Positions 42,448 through 51,047 of a DNA stretch of 64,000 nt are shown here, piece after piece. The stretch is taken from positions 1,698,877-1,762,876 of the forward strand of contig CP133595.1 in assembly GCA_031200235.1 (NCBI GenBank), read 5' to 3'. The notes below the pieces were generated by a model. It was not told the origin of the DNA and ran no database searches. It saw only the letters and a program-made list of their open reading frames with translations. Made by a program: the position numbers and the translations under genes. Origin of the DNA: Cuniculiplasma divulgatum (lineage in GTDB: Archaea; Thermoplasmatota; Thermoplasmata; Thermoplasmatales; Thermoplasmataceae). Numbering within the stretch: the first letter of the stretch is position 1; each line of letters starts with the position of its first letter.

Positions 42448-43053
42448 ATGAATTTAATCCTCTACCTGATTCCCACAGCCGTGCTTATTGCAACGGTGCT
42501 TGTCTCAATAGCTGTTAGAAATGGCTTCAGAGATTACGTAGCAGAACTTGAATCTAAAGTCGATGAGATTGAAAGTGTACTTAACCTGTCCTTCATGCGA
42601 GAACTCTTGAATTTCTTCGTCTCCAGCAATGCCAGCCAGGCTGCTGAGAGGCTCGTGAACTCTGCTGATAAGGGGGAAAGCGGGGTTGTGGAATCCGTTA
42701 CGGGTGCAGCCCGCAGGTCCGGAGATGATATTGAAAAATTATACGGTTCAATGAAGAAGGCTCTACAGCCGTCCATAGATCTCGAAAGGGTGAGGTTCGT
42801 CTCAGGGTTAATACACACTCTGGTCCTGATATATGGGATATCCATTGCTGCTGTGATGTATATTCTGATTTCCGTGTCCGGTATGTCGCAGAGTCTGTCT
42901 GAAACAAGAACCCTGCTTGGTGCATTCTTCGGTGTAACTATAATATTCAGCATTTTTGTCATTGTCATTATTGCTGATCTATCTCGGTACTCGGGAAGAA
43001 TAAAAACAGCCATGAGAAAACTGTCAGGCAGCGATCACAGTGGCAGTCGGTAA
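42448..43053 (+). CDS. Membrane protein with helical cytoplasmic region
   Basis: A 201-residue protein: one N-terminal membrane helix (about 3-23), a helical region with coiled-coil character (30-115), and two C-terminal helices (about 122-145 and 155-177) ending in a basic tail. Not a family I recognise. It has its own AT-rich promoter (TTAACAATGTGAAAATATTTTAAG) and stands apart from neighbours. Confidence 0.65.
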   Translation: MNLILYLIPTAVLIATVLVSIAVRNGFRDYVAELESKVDEIESVLNLSFMRELLNFFVSSNASQAAERLVNSADKGESGVVESVTGAARRSGDDIEKLYGSMKKALQPSIDLERVRFVSGLIHTLVLIYGISIAAVMYILISVSGMSQSLSETRTLLGAFFGVTIIFSIFVIVIIADLSRYSGRIKTAMRKLSGSDHSGSR

Positions 43054-43139
43054 CCACCGTCATGTTAATATTAATCCAGCATGAGCAGTTCCCGCTAGAA
43101 GGAACGGATTTCCAAAAGAATTAATAATAAAAGATAAAT

Positions 43140-43313
43140 ATGGAAAACAAAGAGATAAAAGTGTCACGACAATGTGTTAGGAGTTACCTTAATACCCGGA
43201 TAGAAAAAATGGAAATAAGTCCCCCAATTTTAGAGTTATTCACGAAAACATACCTTGATGAAGGATGGAATTCGGTGAGTAAAATCCGCAGTTTTGGGAG
43301 GCTTTGCCAATGA
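43140..43313 (+). CDS. Small 57-residue protein translationally coupled to DUF211
   Basis: An ATG at 43140 opens a 58-codon frame ending in TGA that overlaps the DUF211 ATG (ATGA), the same coupling seen across this genome. The product is basic and helical (VSRQCVRSYLNTRIEKM; PPILELFTKTYLDEGWNSVSKIRSF). TTAATAATAAAAG lies about 10-20 nt upstream. No family recognised. The precise overlap is the main support. Confidence 0.5.
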   Translation: MENKEIKVSRQCVRSYLNTRIEKMEISPPILELFTKTYLDEGWNSVSKIRSFGRLCQ

Positions 43314-43594
43314 CCGTAAGAAGAGTAATTCTGGATGTAGACAAGGCGCTTAACCGCCCCACGCTTCTTGAACTTGCCTCAGCAATAGAGAAGGTGCAGG
43401 GAGTTGAAGCAGTGAATGTCAGTGTTACAGAGATGGATATGGAGACCATGGGCACCATCATAACTGTTGAAGGAAACGGCATTGATTTCTCCGAGCTGAT
43501 AAATTCAATCGAAGAAACTGGATCAGTAATTCATTCTGTGGACGAGATTGTGGTGGGAAAGAGAATCATAGAAAGCATAAGAAGAGATGAATAA
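43310..43594 (+). CDS. DUF211 family protein
   Basis: A 94-residue archaeal DUF211 protein with a ferredoxin-like (ACT/HMA-like) fold: MTVRRVILDVDKALNRPTLLELASAIEKVQGVEAVNVSVTEMD is characteristic. Function unknown, with a possible metal or oligomer-sensing role. ATG 43310 has GGGAGG 9 nt upstream. It overlaps the following VIT1-like gene by 8 bp. Confidence 0.87.
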   Translation: MTVRRVILDVDKALNRPTLLELASAIEKVQGVEAVNVSVTEMDMETMGTIITVEGNGIDFSELINSIEETGSVIHSVDEIVVGKRIIESIRRDE

Positions 43595-44114
43595 GTCAAG
43601 TATAATTTTCCCTCTCACCCTGGGTCTCTCAGATGGCATTATTACCACACTTATGCTCATTTCCAGGACTGTGATCGACGGCAATTTTTCAGGGATTGGC
43701 CTGGCATTCAGGGTGGCATTCGGATCGGCTTTCGTGGGAGGCTTCAGCATTTTCATTGCTGAATATTCAAGGCTGCGTGGAGAAATATCGCGAAGTTCCA
43801 GGCAGTTGATGCTGAGATCACCCGGTTATCTTATTAAGAGTAAGATTGGGAAGGACATACTGGTGGAATCTGTAATTGGCACTGGAGCGTCAATAATAAG
43901 CGGCTTTACTGGAGCAATGCTTCCCCTCACCCTTGCCATTTTATTCCCCTCACATGGTCTCGTTGCCATATACCTGGCAGATGGAGCGATGGCCCTTCTG
44001 GGGGCAGGAATTGCCAAATCGGTCCATGGAAATTATGTTTTCTGGATTATGACAATGTTCGTTCTTGGAATAGTGGTTACAGTACTTGGCAACTTTCTCA
44101 ACCTTGTTTCCTGA
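43587..44114 (+). CDS. VIT1/CCC1-like membrane protein (TIGR00267 type)
   Basis: A 175-residue protein with about five membrane helices resembling the Ccc1/VIT1 iron-manganese transporter family: GLSDGIITTLMLISR near the start and FGSAFVGGFSIFIAEYSRLRGEI are the typical first and second segments. Pairing with DUF211 suggests metal handling, by context. The metal-binding glutamates of plant VIT1 are largely absent, so transport is unproven. Confidence 0.75.
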   Translation: MNKSSIIFPLTLGLSDGIITTLMLISRTVIDGNFSGIGLAFRVAFGSAFVGGFSIFIAEYSRLRGEISRSSRQLMLRSPGYLIKSKIGKDILVESVIGTGASIISGFTGAMLPLTLAILFPSHGLVAIYLADGAMALLGAGIAKSVHGNYVFWIMTMFVLGIVVTVLGNFLNLVS

Positions 44115-44167
44115 CAATATACTAAATCAGGACTGTGAATCGGCCAAATGCCTTAAAACGTGATTTA

Positions 44168-45238
44168 TCAGGAAACTCCCCCATGAGAAACTGCTGGTAG
44201 TCTCACTGGATGATACTTCCCAACAACCACAGGTATTGGTGTATTGCAAACAGGGCATTTTCCGTCAGCTGTGAGGTGAACCCATATGGTTTTCATGAAA
44301 TCCCTCTTGATGATCATTTCTCCACAATTGGGACAGTAGGTGTTTTGCTGATGGATGCCGGGGACGTTCCCGACGTAAGCATACTTCACACCCAGTTCCT
44401 TCGCCATCCTGTAATGCCTTATGAGTGTCTCAACAGGGGTCGGAGGGATAGCCATCTTGTAATCAGGATGGTACCTGAGGAAACTTATTGGTACTTCATC
44501 ACCCAGGATTTCCATTACTTTACGGATCATCTCTGCCGCCAGTTCCAGGTCATCCCCAACCTCGGGAACAACAAGGTCTGTGATTTCCACATGAATCCCC
44601 GCATCCCGGAAGAGACGAATTGTATCATATATGAAGGATGGATCAGGGACCGACATGAACCTCCTGTAGAAGTCCACAGAGGCATTCCCTTTGAAATCCA
44701 CGGTGGCAAAGTCCAGGAACTCCGAGATCATGCCCATGGATTCAGGTGTTTCATAACCATTTGTCACATATATATTGAAGAGGCCATTTCTGTGGGCCAT
44801 CATACCAACATCGTGTGCAAATTCGGTGAATATGGTTGGCTCATTATAGGTATATGCTATGCCTGCACATCCCTTCTTCAAAGCATCCCTGATTATTTCA
44901 TCAGGCCCCATTTCTATGCCGATCATTTCCCTTCTCTGGCTCATGTCATAGTTCTGGCAGAATTTGCAAGCAAAGTCGCATCCTGATGTGCCAAATGAAT
45001 AGATACGTGAATTCGGATATGCATGGAGTACAGGTTTTTTCTCTATGGGGTCAATGTTTATGGCGTAGGGGAGACCGTATACATCAAGAAACAGGTCCTT
45101 TCCGCGGAATGTTCGCACGCCACAGAATCCGGTCTGGCCAGGATGGAGTCTGCAGTATCTCTTGCATGCTGTGCAGGTAATGGTCTCATCTGCATTTTTC
45201 CTGTAAAGGCTTGCCTTTTTCATGTTGATCCATTCCAC
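44168..45238 (-). CDS. amrS: AmmeMemoRadiSam radical SAM protein (AmrS)
   Basis: A 356-residue radical SAM enzyme, formerly labelled PflA-like. The 4Fe-4S motif CDFACKFC is C87, C91, C94; extra cysteines lie at the N-terminus (C22, C25, C29, C39) and near the C-terminus (CPNCGE ... CPVC), as is usual in AmrS. It forms a conserved gene trio with MEMO1 and AMMECR1 proteins, whose reaction is unknown. GTG 45238 overlaps the upstream MEMO stop; ATG 45223 is an alternative. Confidence 0.9.
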   Translation of the reverse strand: MEWINMKKASLYRKNADETITCTACKRYCRLHPGQTGFCGVRTFRGKDLFLDVYGLPYAINIDPIEKKPVLHAYPNSRIYSFGTSGCDFACKFCQNYDMSQRREMIGIEMGPDEIIRDALKKGCAGIAYTYNEPTIFTEFAHDVGMMAHRNGLFNIYVTNGYETPESMGMISEFLDFATVDFKGNASVDFYRRFMSVPDPSFIYDTIRLFRDAGIHVEITDLVVPEVGDDLELAAEMIRKVMEILGDEVPISFLRYHPDYKMAIPPTPVETLIRHYRMAKELGVKYAYVGNVPGIHQQNTYCPNCGEMIIKRDFMKTIWVHLTADGKCPVCNTPIPVVVGKYHPVRLPAVSHGGVS

Positions 45239-46062
45239 TATTCCAGATAAGCCGCAATGGCAGAATAACCCACAACGCTGTAGCTCTCTCCGGACGTCTC
45301 ATAGGATGTTGAGTAGTTCAGGACATGCATCCTGCCGCCAAGTTTCGCAGTTACCGACATCAGGGTGGCAATAGCACCATAACCGCATGCAGTGATGACA
45401 TTCTGTTCAAGCGTTCGGTAGAATCTGTGAAGATCAAGGGATTCAACTGCATCAAGAAGCATCCTGTCCTTTCTTCTGGCGGTTTCAAGCGGCTCATAAT
45501 GTGTCAGGTCTGAAGACGCAATTATCATGGGGAGCTTCCCAAGAGATGAGAGGCCATCTGACAGATATGTGGCCATTTCCAGCCTCTGGTCTCCCATTAT
45601 GATTGGCACGAAGGTAAAATTTCCATCAAACATGTATTGAAGAAAAGGAAGCTGAACTTCAACGGAGTGCTCTTTCCTGTGTGCCTTCTCATCCAGTTTT
45701 GATCCCCGGACTAAGTTTCTTATTTCTTCTGCCTCATTGGCATTGACCGGGCATCTTCCAAGGGGAGTTATCCATGCACCTCCCGGATAAATAGAAGTCT
45801 CAGGTGGATAGGATGAATGGTTTGGTCCTATGATTACAAAGTCTCCTGCAGAAGAGTTTTTCAAAAGGGAATATGCATATGCTGCCGTCTGGCCGGAATA
45901 GACGTAACCTGCATGGGGAACAATCACACCGATCAGCTTTTCCGGGTCAACTGAATTCTGAACTTGAACCAGGGATATCATGGAGTTTATTGAATCTCGC
46001 AACTGTTCCGGGTCTGAGGGATAGAATGCGCCGCTTACGGAGGGAGATCGATCATCCTGCAT
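45238..46062 (-). CDS. amrB: AmmeMemoRadiSam system protein B (MEMO1 family)
   Basis: A 274-residue MEMO1-family protein, related in fold to extradiol dioxygenases. Visible motifs are SGAFYPSDPEQLRDSI, VIVPHAGYVYSGQTAAYAY, VIIGPNHSSYPPETSIYPGGAWITPLG, HRKEHSVEVQLPFLQYM and IASSDLTHYEP, supplying the conserved His cluster that may hold a metal. Cotranscribed with amrS, and divergent from the AMMECR1 gene. Confidence 0.92.
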   Translation of the reverse strand: MQDDRSPSVSGAFYPSDPEQLRDSINSMISLVQVQNSVDPEKLIGVIVPHAGYVYSGQTAAYAYSLLKNSSAGDFVIIGPNHSSYPPETSIYPGGAWITPLGRCPVNANEAEEIRNLVRGSKLDEKAHRKEHSVEVQLPFLQYMFDGNFTFVPIIMGDQRLEMATYLSDGLSSLGKLPMIIASSDLTHYEPLETARRKDRMLLDAVESLDLHRFYRTLEQNVITACGYGAIATLMSVTAKLGGRMHVLNYSTSYETSGESYSVVGYSAIAAYLE

Positions 46063-46207
46063 ATTTGATAAATAAGCAATACTGGCTTTTAAGGATTGGT
46101 CTCAGCTGGATTTTATGAATTTCGACGTAAATAAATATAAGACCGCAGGTGAATACTGACAATCTGTCAATCGGTAAAGTAGATTAAACCAATCCGCATG
46201 TGATTCT

Positions 46208-46783
46208 ATGAACATGCAGGGTGACGTATCCGAGGAGTTTCTTGAAAACCTCAGTGAGGTTGACGGAGTCAAACTCAGAGACATAGCCATAACTGCCATC
46301 AGGTCGAATCTCTCCGGCATGGCATACCATCCACGGATCGATGACCCAGTTCTGAAAAAGAAAGCAGGAGTATTTGTAACGCTGAAGAACAGGGGGGAAC
46401 TGAGGGGATGCATTGGCTACATATATCCCACATTTGAGATCTGGGATGCCACAAGGCGGGCTGCGGTTCTGGCTGCCTCGGAAGATCCAAGATTCAGGTC
46501 GGTATCAAAATCTGAGCTGGATAACATTGAGGTGGAGATCACGGTACTCGGCCCCTTGGAGCCCATGAAGTCCAAGGATATTCAGAATCTTAAGATAGGC
46601 AAGGAAGGGCTGATGGTTGTGAGCCCTGTGGCTTCAGGGGTACTGCTTCCACAGGTTGCCACGGAGAATGGTTTTGGCTCTCTTGAATTTCTTGAGGCTA
46701 CCTGTGAGAAGGCAGGGCTCAGTTCCAACGCTTGGAAGGATTCCTCAGTATCCATATATAAATTTTCAGCAGTTGTCCTTTGA
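46208..46783 (+). CDS. amrA: AmmeMemoRadiSam system protein A (AMMECR1 domain)
   Basis: A 191-residue AMMECR1 protein with GVFVTLKNRGELRGCIGYIYP, AVLAASEDPRFRSVSKSEL and GVLLPQVATENG, all family signatures. The Cys of LRGCIG is invariant. Divergent from amrB/amrS with a 145-bp shared region containing TGACA-ATC-TGTCA (46157-46169), a dyad that might couple both transcripts. Confidence 0.92.
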   Translation: MNMQGDVSEEFLENLSEVDGVKLRDIAITAIRSNLSGMAYHPRIDDPVLKKKAGVFVTLKNRGELRGCIGYIYPTFEIWDATRRAAVLAASEDPRFRSVSKSELDNIEVEITVLGPLEPMKSKDIQNLKIGKEGLMVVSPVASGVLLPQVATENGFGSLEFLEATCEKAGLSSNAWKDSSVSIYKFSAVVL

Positions 46784-46889
46784 AACTCATGCTGATGAGG
46801 CACTTGCCTTACCGGCAATGTTTTTGCTATGTTGAAGAGGCAGTCCAAGCAAGAATTATTTATTATATTCCTTTCACTCTCCTCACTGT

Positions 46890-47801
46890 ATGAAAAACAA
46901 GACAGTTATAGTGACCGGTGGAGCCGGTTTCATAGGGACGAACCTGGTGGAAAAACTTGTTAATGACAATGAGGTAATAGTAATAGATAATCTCCACACG
47001 GGGTCAAACCAGAACCTGAAGGAATTTGAATCAGAGAACCTGAAGGTTATCAACGATGACGCGAAATCCATTGCCAGACTTGATGTGGATGCCGATACGG
47101 TTTTCCATCTGGGATTTTACTCTGCATCACCCATGTACAGGGACAACCCGATGCTTGTATCAGAGGTTGTTGCCGGCATGACCGCCGTTCTCGAATACGC
47201 AAAGGAACATGGTTCTGGCGTGGTTTTCTCATCCACATCATCAATATACAATGGTGTAAAACCACCGCACAGGGAAGACATCATACCTGATGTCACTGAT
47301 CTCTACACTGAAGGAAGGATTGCCTCTGAGAGGCTTGGTCTCCTCTACCAGAAACTTCATGGAGTCAATGTGTCTGCAATGCGTTTCTTTTCAGTTTACG
47401 GTTATCATGAACTGTCAAAGGGAGGATATGCCAACCTTGCCACGCAGTTCCTCTGGGCAATGAAGAAAAATCAGGCACCTGTCATTTATGGTGATGGCGA
47501 GCAAAGAAGGGACTTCATCTTTGCCGGAGATGTTGCAGATGCTCTGATCAAGGCCGCTGACATTAAGGGCTTTGAGATATTTAATGTGGGATATGGAAAG
47601 AATTACAGCCTCAATGAGCTTGTTGAAAAACTTAACAAGATGCTTGGGAAGAATATCAAGCCAGAGTACATACCCATGCCGGTTAAGAACTACGTCATGG
47701 AGACGCTTGCCGACACTACCAAGATGAAGGGCAAACTGGGATTCACTCCAAAGATTGCACTTGACCAGGGCCTTGAGCTCATCAACCGCTACTATAAGTG
47801 A
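46890..47801 (+). CDS. NAD-dependent nucleotide-sugar epimerase/dehydratase
   Basis: A 303-residue extended SDR. GGAGFIG binds NAD, FSSTSSIYNG carries the catalytic Ser/Thr and LYTEGRIASERLG the tyrosine (Y139). The usual YxxxK is YxxxR here (R143), which is unusual because the lysine lowers the tyrosine pKa. Related enzymes make UDP-galactose or similar sugars for glycolipids and glycoproteins. The GHMP kinase gene 15 nt downstream supports a sugar pathway. Confidence 0.83.
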   Translation: MKNKTVIVTGGAGFIGTNLVEKLVNDNEVIVIDNLHTGSNQNLKEFESENLKVINDDAKSIARLDVDADTVFHLGFYSASPMYRDNPMLVSEVVAGMTAVLEYAKEHGSGVVFSSTSSIYNGVKPPHREDIIPDVTDLYTEGRIASERLGLLYQKLHGVNVSAMRFFSVYGYHELSKGGYANLATQFLWAMKKNQAPVIYGDGEQRRDFIFAGDVADALIKAADIKGFEIFNVGYGKNYSLNELVEKLNKMLGKNIKPEYIPMPVKNYVMETLADTTKMKGKLGFTPKIALDQGLELINRYYK

Positions 47802-47816
47802 TCTTAAGGTGGTTCA

Positions 47817-48836
47817 GTGACTGAGTCTGGAATGCAGGCATCCGGAGGGAAAAGAAGGATGATAATGTCAAGAACCCCTCTCCGGATAACTTTTGTGGGA
47901 GGGGGCACGGACATACCTTCTTATTATCGTGAACATGGGCCGGGGGCCGTGGTTTCTGCTTCCATAAACAAATACATATACGTGATTGTAAACAAGAAGT
48001 TTGATTCCCGTATCCGTGTCAGTTACTCAGTAACCGAGATTGTTGATCGAGTGGACCAGATAAAGCACCCCACAGTTCGTGAAGCACTGAAACTCTTGAA
48101 CATTGAGGGGGGCATCGAAATTGTGAGCATATCAGACATACCATCAAGGGGCACTGGACTGGGATCAAGCAGCACTTTCATAGTTGGGCTCCTCAACGCT
48201 CTGCATGCATACCTTGGTGAACATGCCTCCCCAAAGCAGCTGGCAGAGGAGGCTGTAAAGATCGAAAGGGAGATTCTTGGCGAACCAGGCGGAAAGCAGG
48301 ATCAGTACATGGCTGCCTATGGCGGCATACAGCTCATGGAATTCTATCCTGATGAACGTGTGGAGGTCAAGCCTGTCATAATGAGCGAGGAGAGCCGGAA
48401 TAAACTTGAGCGATCACTGCTTCTCTTCTATACAGGCCGGGAGCGGAGTTCAACCGATATACACCGAAACCAGGCCAGGGATGTTGAGGTCAAGGTCTCC
48501 AGCTATGATAGAATGAAGGATCTGGCATATCAGACGTTTCAGGCCATGTCTTCAGGAAATATGGATGATGTGGGAAGACTCATGCACGTAAACTGGACCG
48601 AGAAAAAATCTCTGGCAGCAGGCATTACGGATGCATGGATCGATTCACTCTACAGTTCTGCAATGGAAAACGGCGCAATTGGCGGAAAAATGATAGGTGC
48701 GGGCGGAGGCGGATTCATGTTGATCTATTCGGATGAATCCAGGCAGGGAGAAATATGCAAAGCTCTCGATCCATTGAAAAGGGAGGATTTCCGAATAGAG
48801 TACCAGGGGAGCAGGATTGTCTTTGTTGGTGATTAG
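47817..48836 (+). CDS. GHMP sugar kinase (heptose-7-phosphate kinase-like)
   Basis: A 339-residue GHMP kinase. TPLRITFVGGGTDIPSYYREHG is the start seen in D-glycero-D-manno-heptose 7-phosphate kinases and galactokinase-like proteins; GTGLGSSS (112-119) binds ATP phosphates; GKMIGAGGGGFML is the third motif. It probably activates a sugar for the adjacent epimerase. GTG 47817 has AAGGTGG just upstream; ATG 47859 would also retain every motif. A 7-bp hairpin (CTGACTT/AAGTCAG) follows the stop. Confidence 0.83.
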   Translation: MTESGMQASGGKRRMIMSRTPLRITFVGGGTDIPSYYREHGPGAVVSASINKYIYVIVNKKFDSRIRVSYSVTEIVDRVDQIKHPTVREALKLLNIEGGIEIVSISDIPSRGTGLGSSSTFIVGLLNALHAYLGEHASPKQLAEEAVKIEREILGEPGGKQDQYMAAYGGIQLMEFYPDERVEVKPVIMSEESRNKLERSLLLFYTGRERSSTDIHRNQARDVEVKVSSYDRMKDLAYQTFQAMSSGNMDDVGRLMHVNWTEKKSLAAGITDAWIDSLYSSAMENGAIGGKMIGAGGGGFMLIYSDESRQGEICKALDPLKREDFRIEYQGSRIVFVGD

Positions 48837-48973
48837 TCTAACTGACTTCTGGATTGTTGTCAAAGAAAAGTCAGGAACCAGTTTCACTAACTCAGATGTT
48901 GCAAAACAATTATGTTGATTTGCTGCGCAGGGTTAATTCAACACATTCATAAATGAAATTGCCATAAACTTAC

Positions 48974-49528
48974 ATGGACTGGCACGGACACGATTATGGC
49001 CATATGCACAGAAGAAGGTCTTCATTTCTTGATGTTGACAGGATTCTTAAATCATTAGATCCAGTTGCGGACGATGTTGTTATAGATGTGGGCAGTGGCG
49101 ATGGCATGTTTTCATTGAAGCTTGCAGCCATTGTCAGGGATGTTTATCCTATCGATGTCAATGAAGAGGGCCACAGGGTTGTTCAGGAAGCTGTTGCCAG
49201 GGATGGTCACAGGAATATACATCCTGTTATTGCCGATGTTTGCAATGGAATTCCGGTGACTGGCTTCACTTCAGCCCTTATGGTCACAAGTTTCCACGAT
49301 TTCGCCTGTCGTGATGACATGCTGGAGGATATCAAGAAGAAATCATCAGGAAAACTGAAGATAGCAATAGCCGAATTCAAGAAAGATGCCACGGAGATGG
49401 GGCCACCAATCAGCATAAGGATATCAAGGGAGGATCTTGACGCTATCTTTGCCAGGCACGGTTTCAAATCCGTTTATTATGACGAAATGGGGCCGCTTTA
49501 TATCAACAGATATGAACTCATGCAGTAA
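48974..49528 (+). CDS. Class I SAM-dependent methyltransferase
   Basis: A 184-residue UbiE-like methyltransferase with VIDVGSGDGMFSLKLA for SAM binding, an acidic second strand (PIDVNEEG), and FHDFACRDDM in the region following the fourth strand. The N-terminus is His-rich (HGHDYGHMHRRR). The substrate is not evident. Similar short proteins in acidophiles are often annotated as arsenite or quinone methyltransferases; no Cys triad for arsenite is seen. Confidence 0.8.
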   Translation: MDWHGHDYGHMHRRRSSFLDVDRILKSLDPVADDVVIDVGSGDGMFSLKLAAIVRDVYPIDVNEEGHRVVQEAVARDGHRNIHPVIADVCNGIPVTGFTSALMVTSFHDFACRDDMLEDIKKKSSGKLKIAIAEFKKDATEMGPPISIRISREDLDAIFARHGFKSVYYDEMGPLYINRYELMQ

Positions 49529-49547
49529 GGCAGCAAGTGAATGGAAA

Positions 49548-49892
49548 TCAGAAATACCACTGTGATACACTCGACGCCTGAACGTATTCGACACCAAAGA
49601 TATTTTTCTGGCTTACTGTGCCGTGAACCAGCACATTCTCGCCTACAGCCGGCAACGTTCCATTCCAGAAGACCATAACTGATTTGTTTCCCTGGTTGAG
49701 TTCAAACCCGCTGAAAGTCAGCAGTGAAATTCTCGAAGATACGTTGCCATACAGATATACTGTACTATCCGGCTTCAGATCCTTGATGTTTGCTGAAACG
49801 GCATACGGAAACACCCCGTATGACACCACTGCAACAACTATAACAATAGTGACGGCAAGGACAACATTCCGCAATCCATGTCCCGATTTCAC
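49548..49892 (-). CDS. Membrane-anchored OB-fold-like protein
   Basis: A 114-residue protein with an N-terminal membrane anchor (about 9-30) and a short beta-barrel-like domain (STVYLYGNVSSRISLLTFSGFELNQGNKSVMVFWNGTLPAVGENVLVHGTV) resembling OB-folds of the CcmE or tRNA-anti type. The CcmE heme-binding His is absent. Function unknown. Confidence 0.6.
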   Translation of the reverse strand: MKSGHGLRNVVLAVTIVIVVAVVSYGVFPYAVSANIKDLKPDSTVYLYGNVSSRISLLTFSGFELNQGNKSVMVFWNGTLPAVGENVLVHGTVSQKNIFGVEYVQASSVSQWYF

Positions 49893-49939
49893 CTTATCCC
49901 ATCTGCATGATTGATAAAAAGGTTTTTGATCAGGAAAAT

Positions 49940-50341
49940 TCAGATTTTCTCAAGCATGCTGGTTAGTTCATCCTCGTATTTTCTCGCCACAGATGGGTCA
50001 GCAGAGAGGTAATCGGCAGATTGCCTGGAAACTCTGGCAAGCATGAGCTCAGTAGCACCATTTCTCTCGTCAATAACAATCTTGCATGGGAGGAAGAGAC
50101 CATATTCCTCATTCATTCCAATCATTTCCCTGGCAGCGGCTGGTTTGCAAACTTCCAGTATGTAATAGGGATGAAATTCATCAGAGAAATTCTTTCTCAT
50201 TATTTCCTGCATGTCCACGTAAGAGAGAAGAATAAAGCCTATTTCCTTGACCATGGACGAGATTCGTGCAAAGCACTTGTCGGCGCTGATCTTCACGGTC
50301 CTGTGATAGCTGTAATCATTCATAGGCATGTATTTCCTCAT
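49940..50341 (-). CDS. DUF302 family protein
   Basis: A 133-residue DUF302 protein (GGYxR-RHYTT-like fold): FARISSMVKEIGFILLSYVDMQEIMRKNF, YYILEVCKPAAAREMI and YGLFLPCKIVIDE are typical. The family often accompanies sulfur or redox genes; function unknown. Same orientation as the AhpD-like gene, 24 nt downstream of it. Confidence 0.78.
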   Translation of the reverse strand: MRKYMPMNDYSYHRTVKISADKCFARISSMVKEIGFILLSYVDMQEIMRKNFSDEFHPYYILEVCKPAAAREMIGMNEEYGLFLPCKIVIDERNGATELMLARVSRQSADYLSADPSVARKYEDELTSMLEKI

Positions 50342-50365
50342 TGAATTAATAATTTGATTCTGGAA

Positions 50366-50704
50366 CTATTGCTTTGAAAAAGATTCTATGGCATCATGTA
50401 CCAGTGACATATGCATAAGTGCTGGCGCCCCTCCCATAAGTACAGCAACATACGATGCTTCAATTATTTCCTCCACTGTTGCCCCCATATCCAGTGCCAT
50501 CTTGGTATGGTACGTTATGCACCACTCGCAGGTACCGGTGAGGGACGTTGCTATGGCAATAAGCTCCTTTGTCTTGGAACTCAGACTTCCCGGGGAAATT
50601 ACGGCCCTGTTGAAATCTATGAATGCTTTCTGAATATCCGGCTTTATATTTCCGGCGTATCCCATTGTTTCTGACACCTGTTTCAAAAGTTCCACGGAAC
50701 CCAT
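50366..50704 (-). CDS. AhpD/carboxymuconolactone decarboxylase-like protein
   Basis: A 112-residue AhpD-like protein with the redox motif CEWCITYH and MGATVEEIIEASYVAVLMGGAPALMHM. The CxxC plus His arrangement supports peroxide or disulfide chemistry rather than decarboxylation. Likely cotranscribed with the DUF302 gene. Confidence 0.87.
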   Translation of the reverse strand: MGSVELLKQVSETMGYAGNIKPDIQKAFIDFNRAVISPGSLSSKTKELIAIATSLTGTCEWCITYHTKMALDMGATVEEIIEASYVAVLMGGAPALMHMSLVHDAIESFSKQ

Positions 50705-50842
50705 AATGCTTCCTGACCTTAATTTGTAAACTGATTTATGTTTTGGTATAGGTGCAAAAAATATGAAATAATGTTCACATTATAATTTTGGAATAATCTA
50801 TCCAGATAATTTGTGAATTTATTGCAACACGATAAATCAATG

Positions 50843-50917
50843 CAATGTTATCCTTAAACACTACAATTATACATTTTATGCATTCAGGTCATTTTAATGA
50901 ATGTAAAGATAACATTG
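50843..50917. repeat. Long inverted repeat in AT-rich region before amino-acid permease
   Basis: CAATGTTATCCTTA (50843-50856) pairs with TAAAGATAACATTG (50904-50917) over 14 bp with one mismatch; a smaller GCATTC/GAATG dyad lies within the 47-nt loop. The enclosing 343-base region (50705-51047) has no gene and is very AT-rich. It could be an operator pair or a structured leader for the permease, 131 nt away. Confidence 0.4.
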
Positions 50918-51047
50918 ATATAAGGCTTTTATATTTATAGGATGATAATTTAACTGTTAACATATTTTGAATAAGTCGCATGATTAGCTACATATATTAA
51001 ATTGTTTTCATGCGAATTTTAACAAAATTTATAAGATATTGCGGCTA

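Noticed and set aside
46784-46889. TGATGAGG resembling a C box after the AMMECR1 gene
   Set aside because: No matching D box within the expected distance.
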